From positions 14,809,701 to 14,873,700 of the forward strand of contig OZ024888.1 in assembly GCA_964017195.1 (NCBI GenBank): a stretch of DNA of 64,000 nt. Direction: 5' to 3'. Under the pieces are notes generated by a model. It was given only the letters and a program-made list of their open reading frames with translations, was not told where the DNA came from and ran no database searches. A program made the translations under genes and the position numbers. Position 1 is the first letter of the stretch. Each line of letters begins with the position of its first letter. Of the stretch, positions 22,064 through 33,881 are shown piece by piece. The stretch is from Siderastrea radians (Eukaryota > Cnidaria > Anthozoa > Scleractinia > Rhizangiidae).

Positions 22064-23079
22064 TCAGTAGGAGGTAGCAAGGCGTGACAGGCCGCACAAT
22101 CTCTACCGGTGTGAAATATTTGAGAACCTTTTATATTTTTGCTCTAACGAGCATATCTTTAAGAGATTTTCCTTTCTTAAAAGATATGATAGGTGGATCT
22201 TTGAAGATTTGTTTGAGTAGTGGTTGTCCCTCTATGATGTGCCATTTTTTCATTAAAACTTGTTTGATGTTTGGCACTGCTGGTTCATATTGTGTGACAA
22301 AAGGCAAAATATCTTTCGTGTCTTTTTTGTTCTGTTTAAGCGCTGACTTCCTTTCTGTGAATTTTATTTCTGATAGGTGTTTATCTATCAGATTTCGTGG
22401 GTAGCCCCTTGCGACCAAGCGTGCTCTGAAATTTACCATGTTTTCTTCAAAAGTGTTTTCTGAAGAATTTGTTCTTAGGAGTCTAAGGGCTTCGCCTTTT
22501 ATGAATCCTTTTTTGACACTTGGCGGGTGACAAGAGGTGTAGTGGGTGTACTGAAAGGTTTCTGTAGGTTTAAAATGTGTTTTTATGTCAAGGATTGATT
22601 GTTCCCTGAATCTTTCGCCTTTGTATATGACTGTATCCAGAAATGTAGTTTCTGTGTTTGAGATTTCAGCTGTGAAGTTAATTGTAGGATGATGTGAATT
22701 AGCTTGTTCGATGAATCTTTCAATGTCCGTTTTGCTGGCGTCCCACAGTGAAAATATATCGTCAATGTAACGTTTCCAGACTGTAGGTTTTTTGACAGTT
22801 TTGCTTAGGATTTGTGTTTCAATTTTAGCCATGAATATGTTGGCAAAGGCGACAGCCATTTTCGTCCCCATCGCAGTGCCGTGTACTTGAAGATAGTTCT
22901 TTCCATTAAATTGGAAGGAATTTTCTTTAAGTATGAGACTAAGCATTTCTCTGAGGTAGTGTGTGGGTATGGGAGGGCTATTATTGTGAAAGGTGTCGTA
23001 TGCTTCGCATACTGTTTCGATACCCTCTTCTTGTGGTATATTTGTATATAGGCTCGTTACGTCCATCGAAACAAGGAAT
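22064..23079 (-). mobile_element. PLE fragment, inverted 3' part
   Basis: About 1016 bp that are the reverse complement of 23991-25006. The minus strand encodes the last 311 residues of the same PLE reverse transcriptase (from MDVTSLYTNIP to the C-terminus), with no residue differences from the direct copy. The junction to the direct copy at 23077-23079 shares only AAT, a microhomology typical of template switching. Confidence 0.92.
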
Positions 23080-25003
23080 AAAGAGTTAAATAACTACACG
23101 AAAACCCAAAGAGACACGAAAAAGCGAAAAGAACGCAGAAACAAACCAACAAACTTAGCCTCACACCAAAAAAATAAGGAGGAAAAATACATCAAAAACC
23201 TCTCAAATAAAAACCTTACTTGTTTCCAAACTAAAGTAATCTCCAGGGGTTTAAAATTTATACCGGTGAACAAACCCAACACAAACAAGATCCGGCGGCA
23301 ATTACTGCAGGATTTTCGACATTTTGAAAGACGAATGCGTCTTAAATATATGTTTCACAGAAAACGCAAAAAAGTTCACCCTTTCCATGTCAAATCTAAC
23401 TGGAACCCACCAGTTCAAAAATCAGTTGCCCTAGAGAGCTTTTTAGAAGAAGTGAAAATGGATCTGGCTGATATAAAAATAATTAAGCCTAAACAGAACT
23501 TGTCACGCAATGAACGAAAAGCATTAAATGAATTAAAACAAAATAAAGAAATTAACCTCAAGAAAGCGGACAAGGGAAACACCACTGTTGTCATGAATAC
23601 AATACACAAGATTCAAGAGGGTCAAATCCAACTCAGCGATCAAAACAATTACAGGCCTCTTGACAACCCCATGGTTAAAGAGACACACAGCAAGGTGTCA
23701 CGTTTAATTACAGACCTTCACTATGGTAATCACATTGATAACATGACAAAGAAATGGCTATCCCAAACACCAAATCCACCTAGAATACCAGAATTCTATA
23801 CTCTTACAAAAATTCACAAGCCTACCATCACAGGAAGACCAATAATCTCCGGTTGTGATGGGCCCACAGAAAAAATATCATCTTTTGTTGATACACTGCT
23901 CCAACCTATATCGAAATCACAGGAGTCGTATCTTAAAGACACCACCGATTTCATAAATTTCATTGAGAGAACCAGCGTAAATAAACAAGCATTCCTTGTT
24001 TCGATGGACGTAACGAGCCTATATACAAATATACCACAAGAAGAGGGTATCGAAACAGTATGCGAAGCATACGACACCTTTCACAATAATAGCCCTCCCA
24101 TACCCACACACTACCTCAGAGAAATGCTTAGTCTCATACTTAAAGAAAATTCCTTCCAATTTAATGGAAAGAACTATCTTCAAGTACACGGCACTGCGAT
24201 GGGGACGAAAATGGCTGTCGCCTTTGCCAACATATTCATGGCTAAAATTGAAACACAAATCCTAAGCAAAACTGTCAAAAAACCTACAGTCTGGAAACGT
24301 TACATTGACGATATATTTTCACTGTGGGACGCCAGCAAAACGGACATTGAAAGATTCATCGAACAAGCTAATTCACATCATCCTACAATTAACTTCACAG
24401 CTGAAATCTCAAACACAGAAACTACATTTCTGGATACAGTCATATACAAAGGCGAAAGATTCAGGGAACAATCAATCCTTGACATAAAAACACATTTTAA
24501 ACCTACAGAAACCTTTCAGTACACCCACTACACCTCTTGTCACCCGCCAAGTGTCAAAAAAGGATTCATAAAAGGCGAAGCCCTTAGACTCCTAAGAACA
24601 AATTCTTCAGAAAACACTTTTGAAGAAAACATGGTAAATTTCAGAGCACGCTTGGTCGCAAGGGGCTACCCACGAAATCTGATAGATAAACACCTATCAG
24701 AAATAAAATTCACAGAAAGGAAGTCAGCGCTTAAACAGAACAAAAAAGACACGAAAGATATTTTGCCTTTTGTCACACAATATGAACCAGCAGTGCCAAA
24801 CATCAAACAAGTTTTAATGAAAAAATGGCACATCATAGAGGGACAACCACTACTCAAACAAATCTTCAAAGATCCACCTATCATATCTTTTAAGAAAGGA
24901 AAATCTCTTAAAGATATGCTCGTTAGAGCAAAAATATAAAAGGTTCTCAAATATTTCACACCGGTAGAGATTGTGCGGCCTGTCACGCCTTGCTACCTCC
25001 TAC
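23077..25003 (+). mobile_element. PLE copy, 5'-truncated, direct
   Basis: Identical over the stretches compared to 26207-28133 (constant offset 3130). It starts at KELNNYTKTQ, so about the first 235 residues are missing, and retains the whole RT core to the stop at 24939 plus the 3' tail ending CTACCTCCTAC. The apparent start of this frame at 22993 uses a GTG inside the inverted fragment and is an artefact of the junction. It forms the upstream 'pseudo-LTR' of the full-length copy. Confidence 0.92.
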
Positions 25004-25347
25004 TGATTATGTTTTCCAGACAGAGCCCTATTCTACCAGTGAAACCACTTAATTAACAAAGTCTAAAAGTTGGACTGTACAATAGTTCTACGCCTAAATA
25101 CACGCAAACTAGAATACACATTTCTTCAATCTTTGGAAGAAAGCACCTTTAGAACGCGTATAACATAAATATGCCTGTACATTTTAACAGGATGCATTTT
25201 TGCACGTAAAATTTTTGAATTCGAACCTTTTAGAAAACACAACACAAGCTTCGAAATCATACGGATCGAACCTACAGCCACCTGATTGGACTGGCAAGGA
25301 CCAATCATAACGCACCATTTTCGATCCATCTAACGGCCACGGGTGGA

Positions 25348-25354
25348 TATAAAA
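25348..25354 (+). promoter_or_regulatory. TATA-like box of the PLE leader
   Basis: TATAAAA in GGTGGATATAAAAACT, 107 bp upstream of the hammerhead cleavage site and 160 bp upstream of the ATG. Spacing suits an internal promoter in the pseudo-LTR; activity is not shown. Confidence 0.4.
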
Positions 25355-25416
25355 ACTAAAACTTGTCCAAAAACTACGGAACGGTACAGAGCTCAAACCT
25401 CTTCCATTCCACAAAT

Positions 25417-25460
25417 AGCAACTGACGAGAATCTGTAAGATTCGAAACCTAGGTCTTGCT
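25417..25460 (+). ncRNA. Type I hammerhead ribozyme of the PLE
   Basis: All core parts are in place. Stem I: AGCAA (25417-25421) pairs with TTGCT (25456-25460). Core CTGACGA is at 25422-25428. Stem II: GAATC/GATTC (25429-25433 with 25439-25443) around loop TGTAA. Core GAAA is at 25444-25447. Stem III is the minimal palindrome ACCTAGGT (25447-25454), and cleavage is predicted after C25455 of GTC. Very short stem III and position in the pseudo-LTR match hammerheads described in Penelope-like elements, which tend to act as dimers. The truncated copy upstream lacks this segment. Confidence 0.9.
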
Positions 25461-25507
25461 TGAAACCTTACATCACAACAGAATCGTTGATCTTAGTCGA
25501 AAGCAAA

Positions 25508-28069
25508 ATGGAGGAACAGTACCATGAAGAACTCTCTCCAAGCATCCTTGGAGCCAGTCCGCTTAATACTCCATATGACCAGCCTGGCTGTTCAAAGGAA
25601 CTGCACAGCGACAAAGAAGAAGATGAGTACGAACTCCCCAGCTACCAGCCTCCAAAAGCGGACGCCAAACCCAGTAGTGGGCACAAAAAACCAACCAAGC
25701 CAGCAAATAAACGGAAGGCCACCCAAGCACTCCCTTCCACAGAAGCAAAGATTATGAAGACGGAAATTTCCATCAAGAAATTAAATGAACACTTAGAAAA
25801 AAAGACTTGTCCGAAGACATTAAGATATTCTGCACGGGCCAATATCCCGGCAGATGAAGACTTTAAGAAGGACATAAAGACAATCAAAGAGAAAGCAGAG
25901 CAAGGTTTTATCCGCGCTCTAACAAGATTTCACTATCGCCGTCTAGAAAAACAAAAAATTAAGCTTATCAAAGACAAAGCTAAGGCCCGCCGTTTAAGTG
26001 AAAGCGGTTCAGAAACCAAACGAAACAAATCCAGAGCTACTCCGCCAACGGCGGTTAGCCGCAGTGAGAAACTTAAGAAGCTTGATAAACTCAGAGCTGA
26101 AGTAGATCAAATGATGTTAGAATTACACGAAGACAATAAAGATTCTGAAGAGTACCCACATATGTCTGGTAAATGTGTCAACACCACCAAGGGTGGGAAA
26201 ATCCAAAATAAAGAGTTAAATAACTACACGAAAACCCAAAGAGACACGAAAAAGCGAAAAGAACGCAGAAACAAACCAACAAACTTAGCCTCACACCAAA
26301 AAAATAAGGAGGAAAAATACATCAAAAACCTCTCAAATAAAAACCTTACTTGTTTCCAAACTAAAGTAATCTCCAGGGGTTTAAAATTTATACCGGTGAA
26401 CAAACCCAACACAAACAAGATCCGGCGGCAATTACTGCAGGATTTTCGACATTTTGAAAGACGAATGCGTCTTAAATATATGTTTCACAGAAAACGCAAA
26501 AAAGTTCACCCTTTCCATGTCAAATCTAACTGGAACCCACCAGTTCAAAAATCAGTTGCCCTAGAGAGCTTTTTAGAAGAAGTGAAAATGGATCTGGCTG
26601 ATATAAAAATAATTAAGCCTAAACAGAACTTGTCACGCAATGAACGAAAAGCATTAAATGAATTAAAACAAAATAAAGAAATTAACCTCAAGAAAGCGGA
26701 CAAGGGAAACACCACTGTTGTCATGAATACAATACACAAGATTCAAGAGGGTCAAATCCAACTCAGCGATCAAAACAATTACAGGCCTCTTGACAACCCC
26801 ATGGTTAAAGAGACACACAGCAAGGTGTCACGTTTAATTACAGACCTTCACTATGGTAATCACATTGATAACATGACAAAGAAATGGCTATCCCAAACAC
26901 CAAATCCACCTAGAATACCAGAATTCTATACTCTTACAAAAATTCACAAGCCTACCATCACAGGAAGACCAATAATCTCCGGTTGTGATGGGCCCACAGA
27001 AAAAATATCATCTTTTGTTGATACACTGCTCCAACCTATATCGAAATCACAGGAGTCGTATCTTAAAGACACCACCGATTTCATAAATTTCATTGAGAGA
27101 ACCAGCGTAAATAAACAAGCATTCCTTGTTTCGATGGACGTAACGAGCCTATATACAAATATACCACAAGAAGAGGGTATCGAAACAGTATGCGAAGCAT
27201 ACGACACCTTTCACAATAATAGCCCTCCCATACCCACACACTACCTCAGAGAAATGCTTAGTCTCATACTTAAAGAAAATTCCTTCCAATTTAATGGAAA
27301 GAACTATCTTCAAGTACACGGCACTGCGATGGGGACGAAAATGGCTGTCGCCTTTGCCAACATATTCATGGCTAAAATTGAAACACAAATCCTAAGCAAA
27401 ACTGTCAAAAAACCTACAGTCTGGAAACGTTACATTGACGATATATTTTCACTGTGGGACGCCAGCAAAACGGACATTGAAAGATTCATCGAACAAGCTA
27501 ATTCACATCATCCTACAATTAACTTCACAGCTGAAATCTCAAACACAGAAACTACATTTCTGGATACAGTCATATACAAAGGCGAAAGATTCAGGGAACA
27601 ATCAATCCTTGACATAAAAACACATTTTAAACCTACAGAAACCTTTCAGTACACCCACTACACCTCTTGTCACCCGCCAAGTGTCAAAAAAGGATTCATA
27701 AAAGGCGAAGCCCTTAGACTCCTAAGAACAAATTCTTCAGAAAACACTTTTGAAGAAAACATGGTAAATTTCAGAGCACGCTTGGTCGCAAGGGGCTACC
27801 CACGAAATCTGATAGATAAACACCTATCAGAAATAAAATTCACAGAAAGGAAGTCAGCGCTTAAACAGAACAAAAAAGACACGAAAGATATTTTGCCTTT
27901 TGTCACACAATATGAACCAGCAGTGCCAAACATCAAACAAGTTTTAATGAAAAAATGGCACATCATAGAGGGACAACCACTACTCAAACAAATCTTCAAA
28001 GATCCACCTATCATATCTTTTAAGAAAGGAAAATCTCTTAAAGATATGCTCGTTAGAGCAAAAATATAA
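25508..28069 (+). CDS. Penelope-like reverse transcriptase, EN-less
   Basis: 853 residues from the ATG at 25508 (AAAATGG context); the frame is open 16 codons further back, but only through a TTG. Residues 1-90 are acidic and Pro/Ser-rich; about 95-215 is Lys-rich and probably helical; then comes a basic stretch with KKRKERRNK. The RT core shows KADKGNTTVV (about 396-405), TKIHK with GRPIISG (about 477-492), MDVTSLYTNIP (543 on), HGTAMGTKMA and the catalytic YIDD at 642-645. The C-terminus is LKDMLVRAKI. In canonical PLEs the LVR-K motif leads into a Cys-rich linker and GIY-YIG endonuclease; here a stop follows. In another frame 3 bases after the stop, GRDCAACHALLP resembles a decayed linker. 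The protein would copy element RNA at DNA ends or nicks. All copies here share the same stop. Confidence 0.93.
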   Translation: MEEQYHEELSPSILGASPLNTPYDQPGCSKELHSDKEEDEYELPSYQPPKADAKPSSGHKKPTKPANKRKATQALPSTEAKIMKTEISIKKLNEHLEKKTCPKTLRYSARANIPADEDFKKDIKTIKEKAEQGFIRALTRFHYRRLEKQKIKLIKDKAKARRLSESGSETKRNKSRATPPTAVSRSEKLKKLDKLRAEVDQMMLELHEDNKDSEEYPHMSGKCVNTTKGGKIQNKELNNYTKTQRDTKKRKERRNKPTNLASHQKNKEEKYIKNLSNKNLTCFQTKVISRGLKFIPVNKPNTNKIRRQLLQDFRHFERRMRLKYMFHRKRKKVHPFHVKSNWNPPVQKSVALESFLEEVKMDLADIKIIKPKQNLSRNERKALNELKQNKEINLKKADKGNTTVVMNTIHKIQEGQIQLSDQNNYRPLDNPMVKETHSKVSRLITDLHYGNHIDNMTKKWLSQTPNPPRIPEFYTLTKIHKPTITGRPIISGCDGPTEKISSFVDTLLQPISKSQESYLKDTTDFINFIERTSVNKQAFLVSMDVTSLYTNIPQEEGIETVCEAYDTFHNNSPPIPTHYLREMLSLILKENSFQFNGKNYLQVHGTAMGTKMAVAFANIFMAKIETQILSKTVKKPTVWKRYIDDIFSLWDASKTDIERFIEQANSHHPTINFTAEISNTETTFLDTVIYKGERFREQSILDIKTHFKPTETFQYTHYTSCHPPSVKKGFIKGEALRLLRTNSSENTFEENMVNFRARLVARGYPRNLIDKHLSEIKFTERKSALKQNKKDTKDILPFVTQYEPAVPNIKQVLMKKWHIIEGQPLLKQIFKDPPIISFKKGKSLKDMLVRAKI

Positions 28070-28133
28070 AAGGTTCTCAAATATTTCACACCGGTAGAGA
28101 TTGTGCGGCCTGTCACGCCTTGCTACCTCCTAC

Positions 28134-28490
28134 AGAAAACCTGTGGTTTATCAAAGACGGTCCCTTACAAGCTGGAGTTGTACAGTTGTGGGCACCTAGA
28201 TTCACGGAATTCACGGATTTTTTCTGTTGGGTATCAGAGAAATAATTTTTGCGTGATCTGTTTTGGAAATTGCAAAAAAACAAAACAAAAAAAACAAAAA
28301 AAAAACGGAAACCAAACAGAAACAAAACATAAAACCTATCGCAAAAATGAAAACCTGTTTCAAAAATTAATTTCATACCAAACCATAGGTGCTAGAATTA
28401 AAACCTTTGACTTCTCCTCCAGCCCTTGCAGTAATAAATGCATGCGTTAAATATGACATTGCATGCCCTGTATATACATTCGTACGATTA
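28134..28490. other. Flank of PLE complex, A-rich tract, no gene
   Basis: Contains a degenerate AAACAAAAC tract (28270-28345). No target duplication was found against the left flank before 22064. Confidence 0.45.
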
Positions 28491-29913
28491 CAGTATGTTG
28501 CCCAGTTTTCGTACGGGCCCAGTTTTCGTACAAAAAGAACTCTATCTGATTATTTTCGTCGGTCATTTAAATCTTCGTCAACCGAAGAATTCCAAAAATA
28601 AAACGAACATTTCAGCTATAAATTGCCGGTTTTGCCGGGCTTTTTGACGAAGAAGCAGGTCAGTGCGGACAATTTCTTTCGAGGTGAGTAAAGGTTTAGC
28701 GGCTAATATTTGCACTTTTCACTGCACAGTAAAGGTATTGTAGATAAACAAATAGCCCGTTTTGTAGGTAATTTTGCACGGAACTTCCTGATTTTTGGAC
28801 GGATGATAGATAAAAGATGAAAGTGAATGGAAAAACTTTCAACACCAGCTCAAATTTAACTGCTCCTGAATTTTAGCGGTGAGAATCTTCGCAGACATTT
28901 CGACCTACTGTGCCAGTTTTCGTACACTTAGCTGCGCCTTTCTCAAAACCTATTTTTAAATAAGTTAAAGAACTGAATTTTAAACTTTACTGTTCGAAAA
29001 CTAATAAGTCGCAAGTGCAGCAAAGATTACACAACAATCCTTGCAAAGTACAATACACTACATGTATTTGTTGTGGTATAACAGCGACGCTTTACATCCA
29101 GGTCATGCAAAGGTCACGAATACTTTATAAACTTAATCCCGCGCAAACAATCTAAATCGTCAAATAATTAACTAAGGTAGATGTCTATGCATAGAATGTT
29201 GACATACACCTTGAAATATCGTTAGTTTACCAGTTTTACTGATTTTTTTCACTCTGTTGCGATTCTAATAAACATTTACAAAAGTAGCTAAGAAAAGCAA
29301 GCGTAAGCGGAAACGGAAGTAAAGCGTTTGCTATTTTAAGGGCGTAAGCGGAAACGGAAGGAAAACGTCGAATCTTATACAGGCCTTTTCTTAACAGTTG
29401 TAATACGCAGAATAGTAACCTGTCAACTACCTTTACCAAGGCAGTAAATGACGTACGAGACAGTGGATTGAGCTTACGAAAAGCCGCCCAATTAAGTGAC
29501 GGACCAAAAAATCAGCACTGCAGGATCGATTAAACATCCACCCCCAGAATAACCATTTGCTATTTACACCAATTATTGGTCGCTAAGCCGATATTCATTC
29601 ACAAATCGAAGAGAAAACACGATAAGCACTAAGCAGGGTGGCTGACACATCGGTTTGCGTCGAGCGTTTTCGTGGAGAAATGTTGCTTTGTCGATGTACG
29701 AAAACTGGGCCAGGTGTACGAAGACTAGGCAACTTAGGAGTTTTGGGAAAAATGGCATAATTTTGAACATACGTCGATCAAGCGGCCAATCGTTTTACAT
29801 ATTGAAGGTAAGTAAATGGGCTATCTTTAAAAGAAATTTCAGAAATTTTCATCTCAAAGACGAAAAGATATAGCGATTACAAACTAAGTGTACGAAAACT
29901 GGGCAACACACTG
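28491..29913. mobile_element. Mariner-type non-autonomous element, TA duplication
   Basis: Left end CAGTATGTTGCCCAGTTTTC, right end GAAAACTGGGCAACACACTG, each flanked by TA (28489-28490 and 29914-29915). The word CCCAGTTTTCGTAC is iterated: twice at the left end, once near 28914 and three times in reverse at 29697-29905. CAGT termini with TA duplication fit Tc1/mariner. No transposase. The interior has an imperfect duplication of GTAAGCGGAAACGGAAG (29306 and 29344). Confidence 0.82.
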
Positions 29914-29915
29914 TA

Positions 29916-31331
29916 CTTGTCGAAAGTTGATCTCGAGCTAAACGCCGGGGTGAAAGGTTTCTATTGTAAATCTTCTTAGGCATCAGTTATACAAGACTGA
30001 GTGTTGTTTTCACTGCTAAATGTTTTAATTCAACAAAATTAACTTAGCGTAGATTTTAGTGTTTTCCCCCTTCTTTATAAAAGCTAATCACATAATGCAT
30101 GAATTAATTGTTACATCCTGTGCGAGGAGAGTGACAGATGTTTCAAATACACAGTCATAACAAACAAACATGTTTCCAATTTTATCCAGGAAAGGCTACA
30201 AAAAGCCTCAGGAACTCCAAGTTCCGAAGTACATGCCTCAGTTATATTCTGTCCTGGAACAATTAATTCATTCCTTTGAGCAGCTTTGAGCCCGTCAATG
30301 TCCAGTCCATTTGAATTGTTGAGTCTACCAGAGCTTTCCCATTTGTTTTCACCTTTTAAATGGCATAGTTTCATCCATCCAAGACCCTCCTAAAAATTGT
30401 TGTGTACAACAATTGGCCAGGCCACCATTTTTCAAGGGATCCCCTAAAACCTCCAAACATAAGTATTATGGAGGTATTGCAATAACCTACCCCTGTCCTC
30501 AAGAAAACTAAAAGCAAAACATAAGCCCTCTTCCATCCACACCCCCATAGGATATCGTTAAGTAACCAGTCAATCATTGTGACATTGAACAACCTGCTAC
30601 AACAAAAAAGTTGTAGAGCTATAAGACAGTGCCCTACAGGCATGCCTTAAAAAAGGTATACGTGTGGCGTGACAAACCCATTGTTTAAGCGCCAGATCAA
30701 GACATTTGGGTCACGTGTCCAAGCAAAGGAGAACTGAAGCAAAAATGAAATGGTAAACAGAGAGTGGCAACTAAAGTCTAACCACAAGTCGTAATTTGTT
30801 TGGCACAGGCCAACTAGGCCATGCAAGGGAAAGTTGAACAAAAAATTTGTACCGCCTTTACATTTGGAGGTCTGACTGGGCAAGAGTCCAGCCATATTCG
30901 TGACAACACACAGCACTAATTATAATTCGGTTGACACGAGTGAGACAAATTCAATTATTATGTGAACAAATATTAGAACGATCATATACCACATGGCATT
31001 TGAATGGCTTGTTTCTTAGAATCCACTTACAACATGTAACTGACTAGCCTATCTAATAAAATAAATAAATAAATAAAATATATTAAATAAAATAAATGCT
31101 GTTCTAGGACAACTAGTTATTGCATCTTTAATGATTTGTTCGATTTTGGTGACAGCATATCCGGCAGTCCTGGAAAAAAGTAGCATAGGTTAAAGAGATA
31201 ACATTTTGTCTCTGCTAACTATTTAAAACTGCCAATGTCTGTAAAAATTGCAGTTGCTATTTGGAACATGGTTACAATACTATTACAACTGTATGTAAAC
31301 TCAAGTAAGCACGATTTCTTTCATAAAATAA
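29916..31331. other. No gene recognised
   Basis: Minus-strand open frames at 30111-30374, 30371-30643 and 30647-30916 start with or contain ATG and lie end to end, but show no domain I know. An AATA-rich tract lies at 31055-31095. Exons of an unknown gene remain possible. Confidence 0.35.
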
Positions 31332-31740
31332 TACCGTAAACTGGCGCTTATAAGCCCTGGGCTTATACAACCTTGTAAGGGGTTTTGGCTGGGATTATAA
31401 ACAGAGGGCTTATATCTGGGGGGGGGGGGGGGCTTATAAGCAGAATAAAAAAAAAACGTTTCGAAATGAGCCACAGCAGTGTTGATTGAAATACGTTTTT
31501 AATTTACCAGTTTTTAATAATTAACCTTCGAAACGTCATAATAAATCGAATTCATTTCAATTTTAACAACAAAATCAAAACTGTAACAACACGAATGTAA
31601 CCGGAACGTAACCAAACAGATGTTCAGAGTTCATCTTCACAGCATTCTGTGAGAGTGCTTAATATTAAGGAAACAAGGAAAACTAAAGGGGGTCTTATAT
31701 CTGGGAGGGGGGGGGGGGCTACAAGTGGCAGTTTATGGTA
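31332..31740. mobile_element. TA-flanked CCGTA-ended MITE (b)
   Basis: Left end TACCGTAAACTGGCGCTTAT, right end GGCAGTTTATGGTA. GCTTATAAGC-type words are iterated near the left end, and G-runs occur near both ends (31420-31432 and 31705-31718). Non-coding. Confidence 0.75.
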
Positions 31741-33878
31741 TGTCTCTAAACTTAGCCTGGGAAATTACATGCAACTTATCAACTGCAATGTTGTATTCCT
31801 GAATGCAGAATTCCATCTGCCATAAACACTGCTTCAAAAGCAAACAAATGTATGACCAACAACTAGATTCTTGCAAGCAAATACTTCATCCAGGAGTAGA
31901 ACCAGAAAACTCGCAACAGACACTCGATTTTGGTAACCAAATGGTCTACCACACCGAGATCTTGCACAGAGATTTAACATAGACAAAAGAATTCAGGAAA
32001 ATTGTTCATTTCCGTGGCAAAATTCTGTAAAGGACACAGTTGAAATAAAAGATGGACTTAACATAAGATGAATATCAAAGTGGCAGCCAAGCTGTCGTGA
32101 TGACAGAAAATCTACTGTACCTAGCACCCTTTACAACACACCTTTCCTCACAAGACTTTGCAAGAATACTTGTCGAGGCCTTTCTCCTCGAAAACATAAC
32201 TTTATAACATAACTTTTCCCATTTGCAACATTTGTGAGACAAAGGTCACAAATGGACTGGAGACAACACAATATATTTTTCAGTGAATATTTTTTGTGAT
32301 TTTGCTGTATTTTCTCTGAGAACAATGGACTTGTTACATCACACTTATACCCTTTTCGGTGTATATTCTGGACTGATAATGCAATTATAATACTTTAACC
32401 TATTTAGAGTGGAGGGTAGAGGGGGTATTGGAGGGAGCAGAGTCTGCCTGCAAGCTAATTAAAAGCCCCCAACTTGGTGACTTTTCCTGAAGGTTAACTG
32501 GGAACAATTTGGAATATCAAGTCCAGCTTGTTCATCAAATTTGATTTCACCATGGCAACCACATTGACAGGCAGTTTTTCAAAATTTTTGATGTCCCTTT
32601 TTTAATGAAAAACAATAATAATAATTATTATAGTAATAATGATAAGTCCATTCTTAAGGTAACTTTTACACCTTAAGATCATTTCAATTCTAATAAGTGT
32701 TCTTTTATCAATTTTGATCACCATTTGGTCAATATTCAGTAGCTTTTTGGAGGTTTTGGATAAAACCAAGAAAAATAAGATTGCGGAACCCAGTTGGCCA
32801 CTGTTTGATGTAATTCTCACCTTGCATGACATCATCAGTTCATGTTGCAGACCTCAAAGGATATGTGACTTTTTTTTTATGTATTCTATCATATTCTCGG
32901 AGAATCCCCCCCTCGATTCCAGGAGACCAAAATAACCTGGTCTGAAAAGGATTAAACTGTCTGTTTGGCATTGATTTATTAGTCATACCTCAATATACGT
33001 TTTCTAGGTATTCATACGATATCTAATTATTTCTAGAACACCATACAGAAAAGACACTTTTTTCCTTAAGACATAAACATGCCGATTTGGAATTCTTTAC
33101 ATCCACTGTAAGGGTGTTCGACAACAACAACAACAATTGCAAATTGACATGTTCCAGACCTGCCTTCCTCTGTGATTTGCCATTGATCTCAGACATCTTT
33201 TTTTGAGAAGGGATTCTTTTAGCCCACTTCACAGACTGTTGATTTCACTCCACGGTTTGAAGAAACTGAACAGTATACTAAATGGTAGGGAAAATTGTCA
33301 TTTTAGAGTGATTTTACTTAACCTGTGAAATAGATGTACTAGACTATTATGCACTATGTTACACACTAATTCCACTGCTTTCTTTAGTTCACTTTTGACT
33401 ATTACATACTAATTGTTAAATATTGTTGCATGGATTAAGTAAAACCACTCTAGTATATGAAAAGGTCACAAATCTGTTACAAAGTGAGAGACGGCAGCTA
33501 ATAAGTGGAAAAAGGGTGCCAAATGGGCAGAGCCTCATGTATAACAATTTATTGAGTACCCCCTGGGCACCTCCCCCCCCCCCCCCCCCCGCTGGGGCAC
33601 AGATCACTATCAGGAATGAAATGTTTAGATAAAGACACGTACCACGTCAATGAATTTTTCATAGAGAGCTTATTACCATAATTCTAAATTCCTGTTTCAC
33701 GTGATAGACAGGACAGGGGAAACTAGTATGTCATAAACAGGGCGGTTTTGAAAACCTTGGGGCAGCACATGGACCCCCAACTCATGTTCCTGAACAGGAG
33801 TCCCCACCCCTGGCAATGACATGACTTGTTTTCCTACAGTGTTTGGCACCAGTTACTTGTATCTGCTTTAGGTTTAAC
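31741..33878. other. No gene recognised; simple repeats
   Basis: Contains an AATAATAAT-type tract near 32610-32645 and a run of 18 C (about 33571-33590). Short ORFs only. Confidence 0.45.
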
Positions 33879-33881
33879 TAA

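Larger units (their letters stand above)
25004..28133 (+). mobile_element. Full-length Penelope-like element
   Basis: Follows the truncated copy head to tail. Order: leader (25004-25416) with a TATA-like box, hammerhead ribozyme (25417-25460), RT ORF (25508-28069) and a 64-bp tail ending CTACCTCCTAC. No GIY-YIG endonuclease is encoded downstream. No clear target duplication surrounds the complex. Confidence 0.92.

Noticed and set aside
22993..24939. 648-codon frame read as one RT gene
   Set aside because: The first 28 codons come from the opposite strand of the inverted PLE fragment and begin with GTG; real coding starts at the junction at 23077.
25460..25507. Sixteen codons upstream of the PLE ATG
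   Set aside because: They begin with TTG and overlap the 3' strand of the hammerhead stem I; the ATG at 25508 has the better context.
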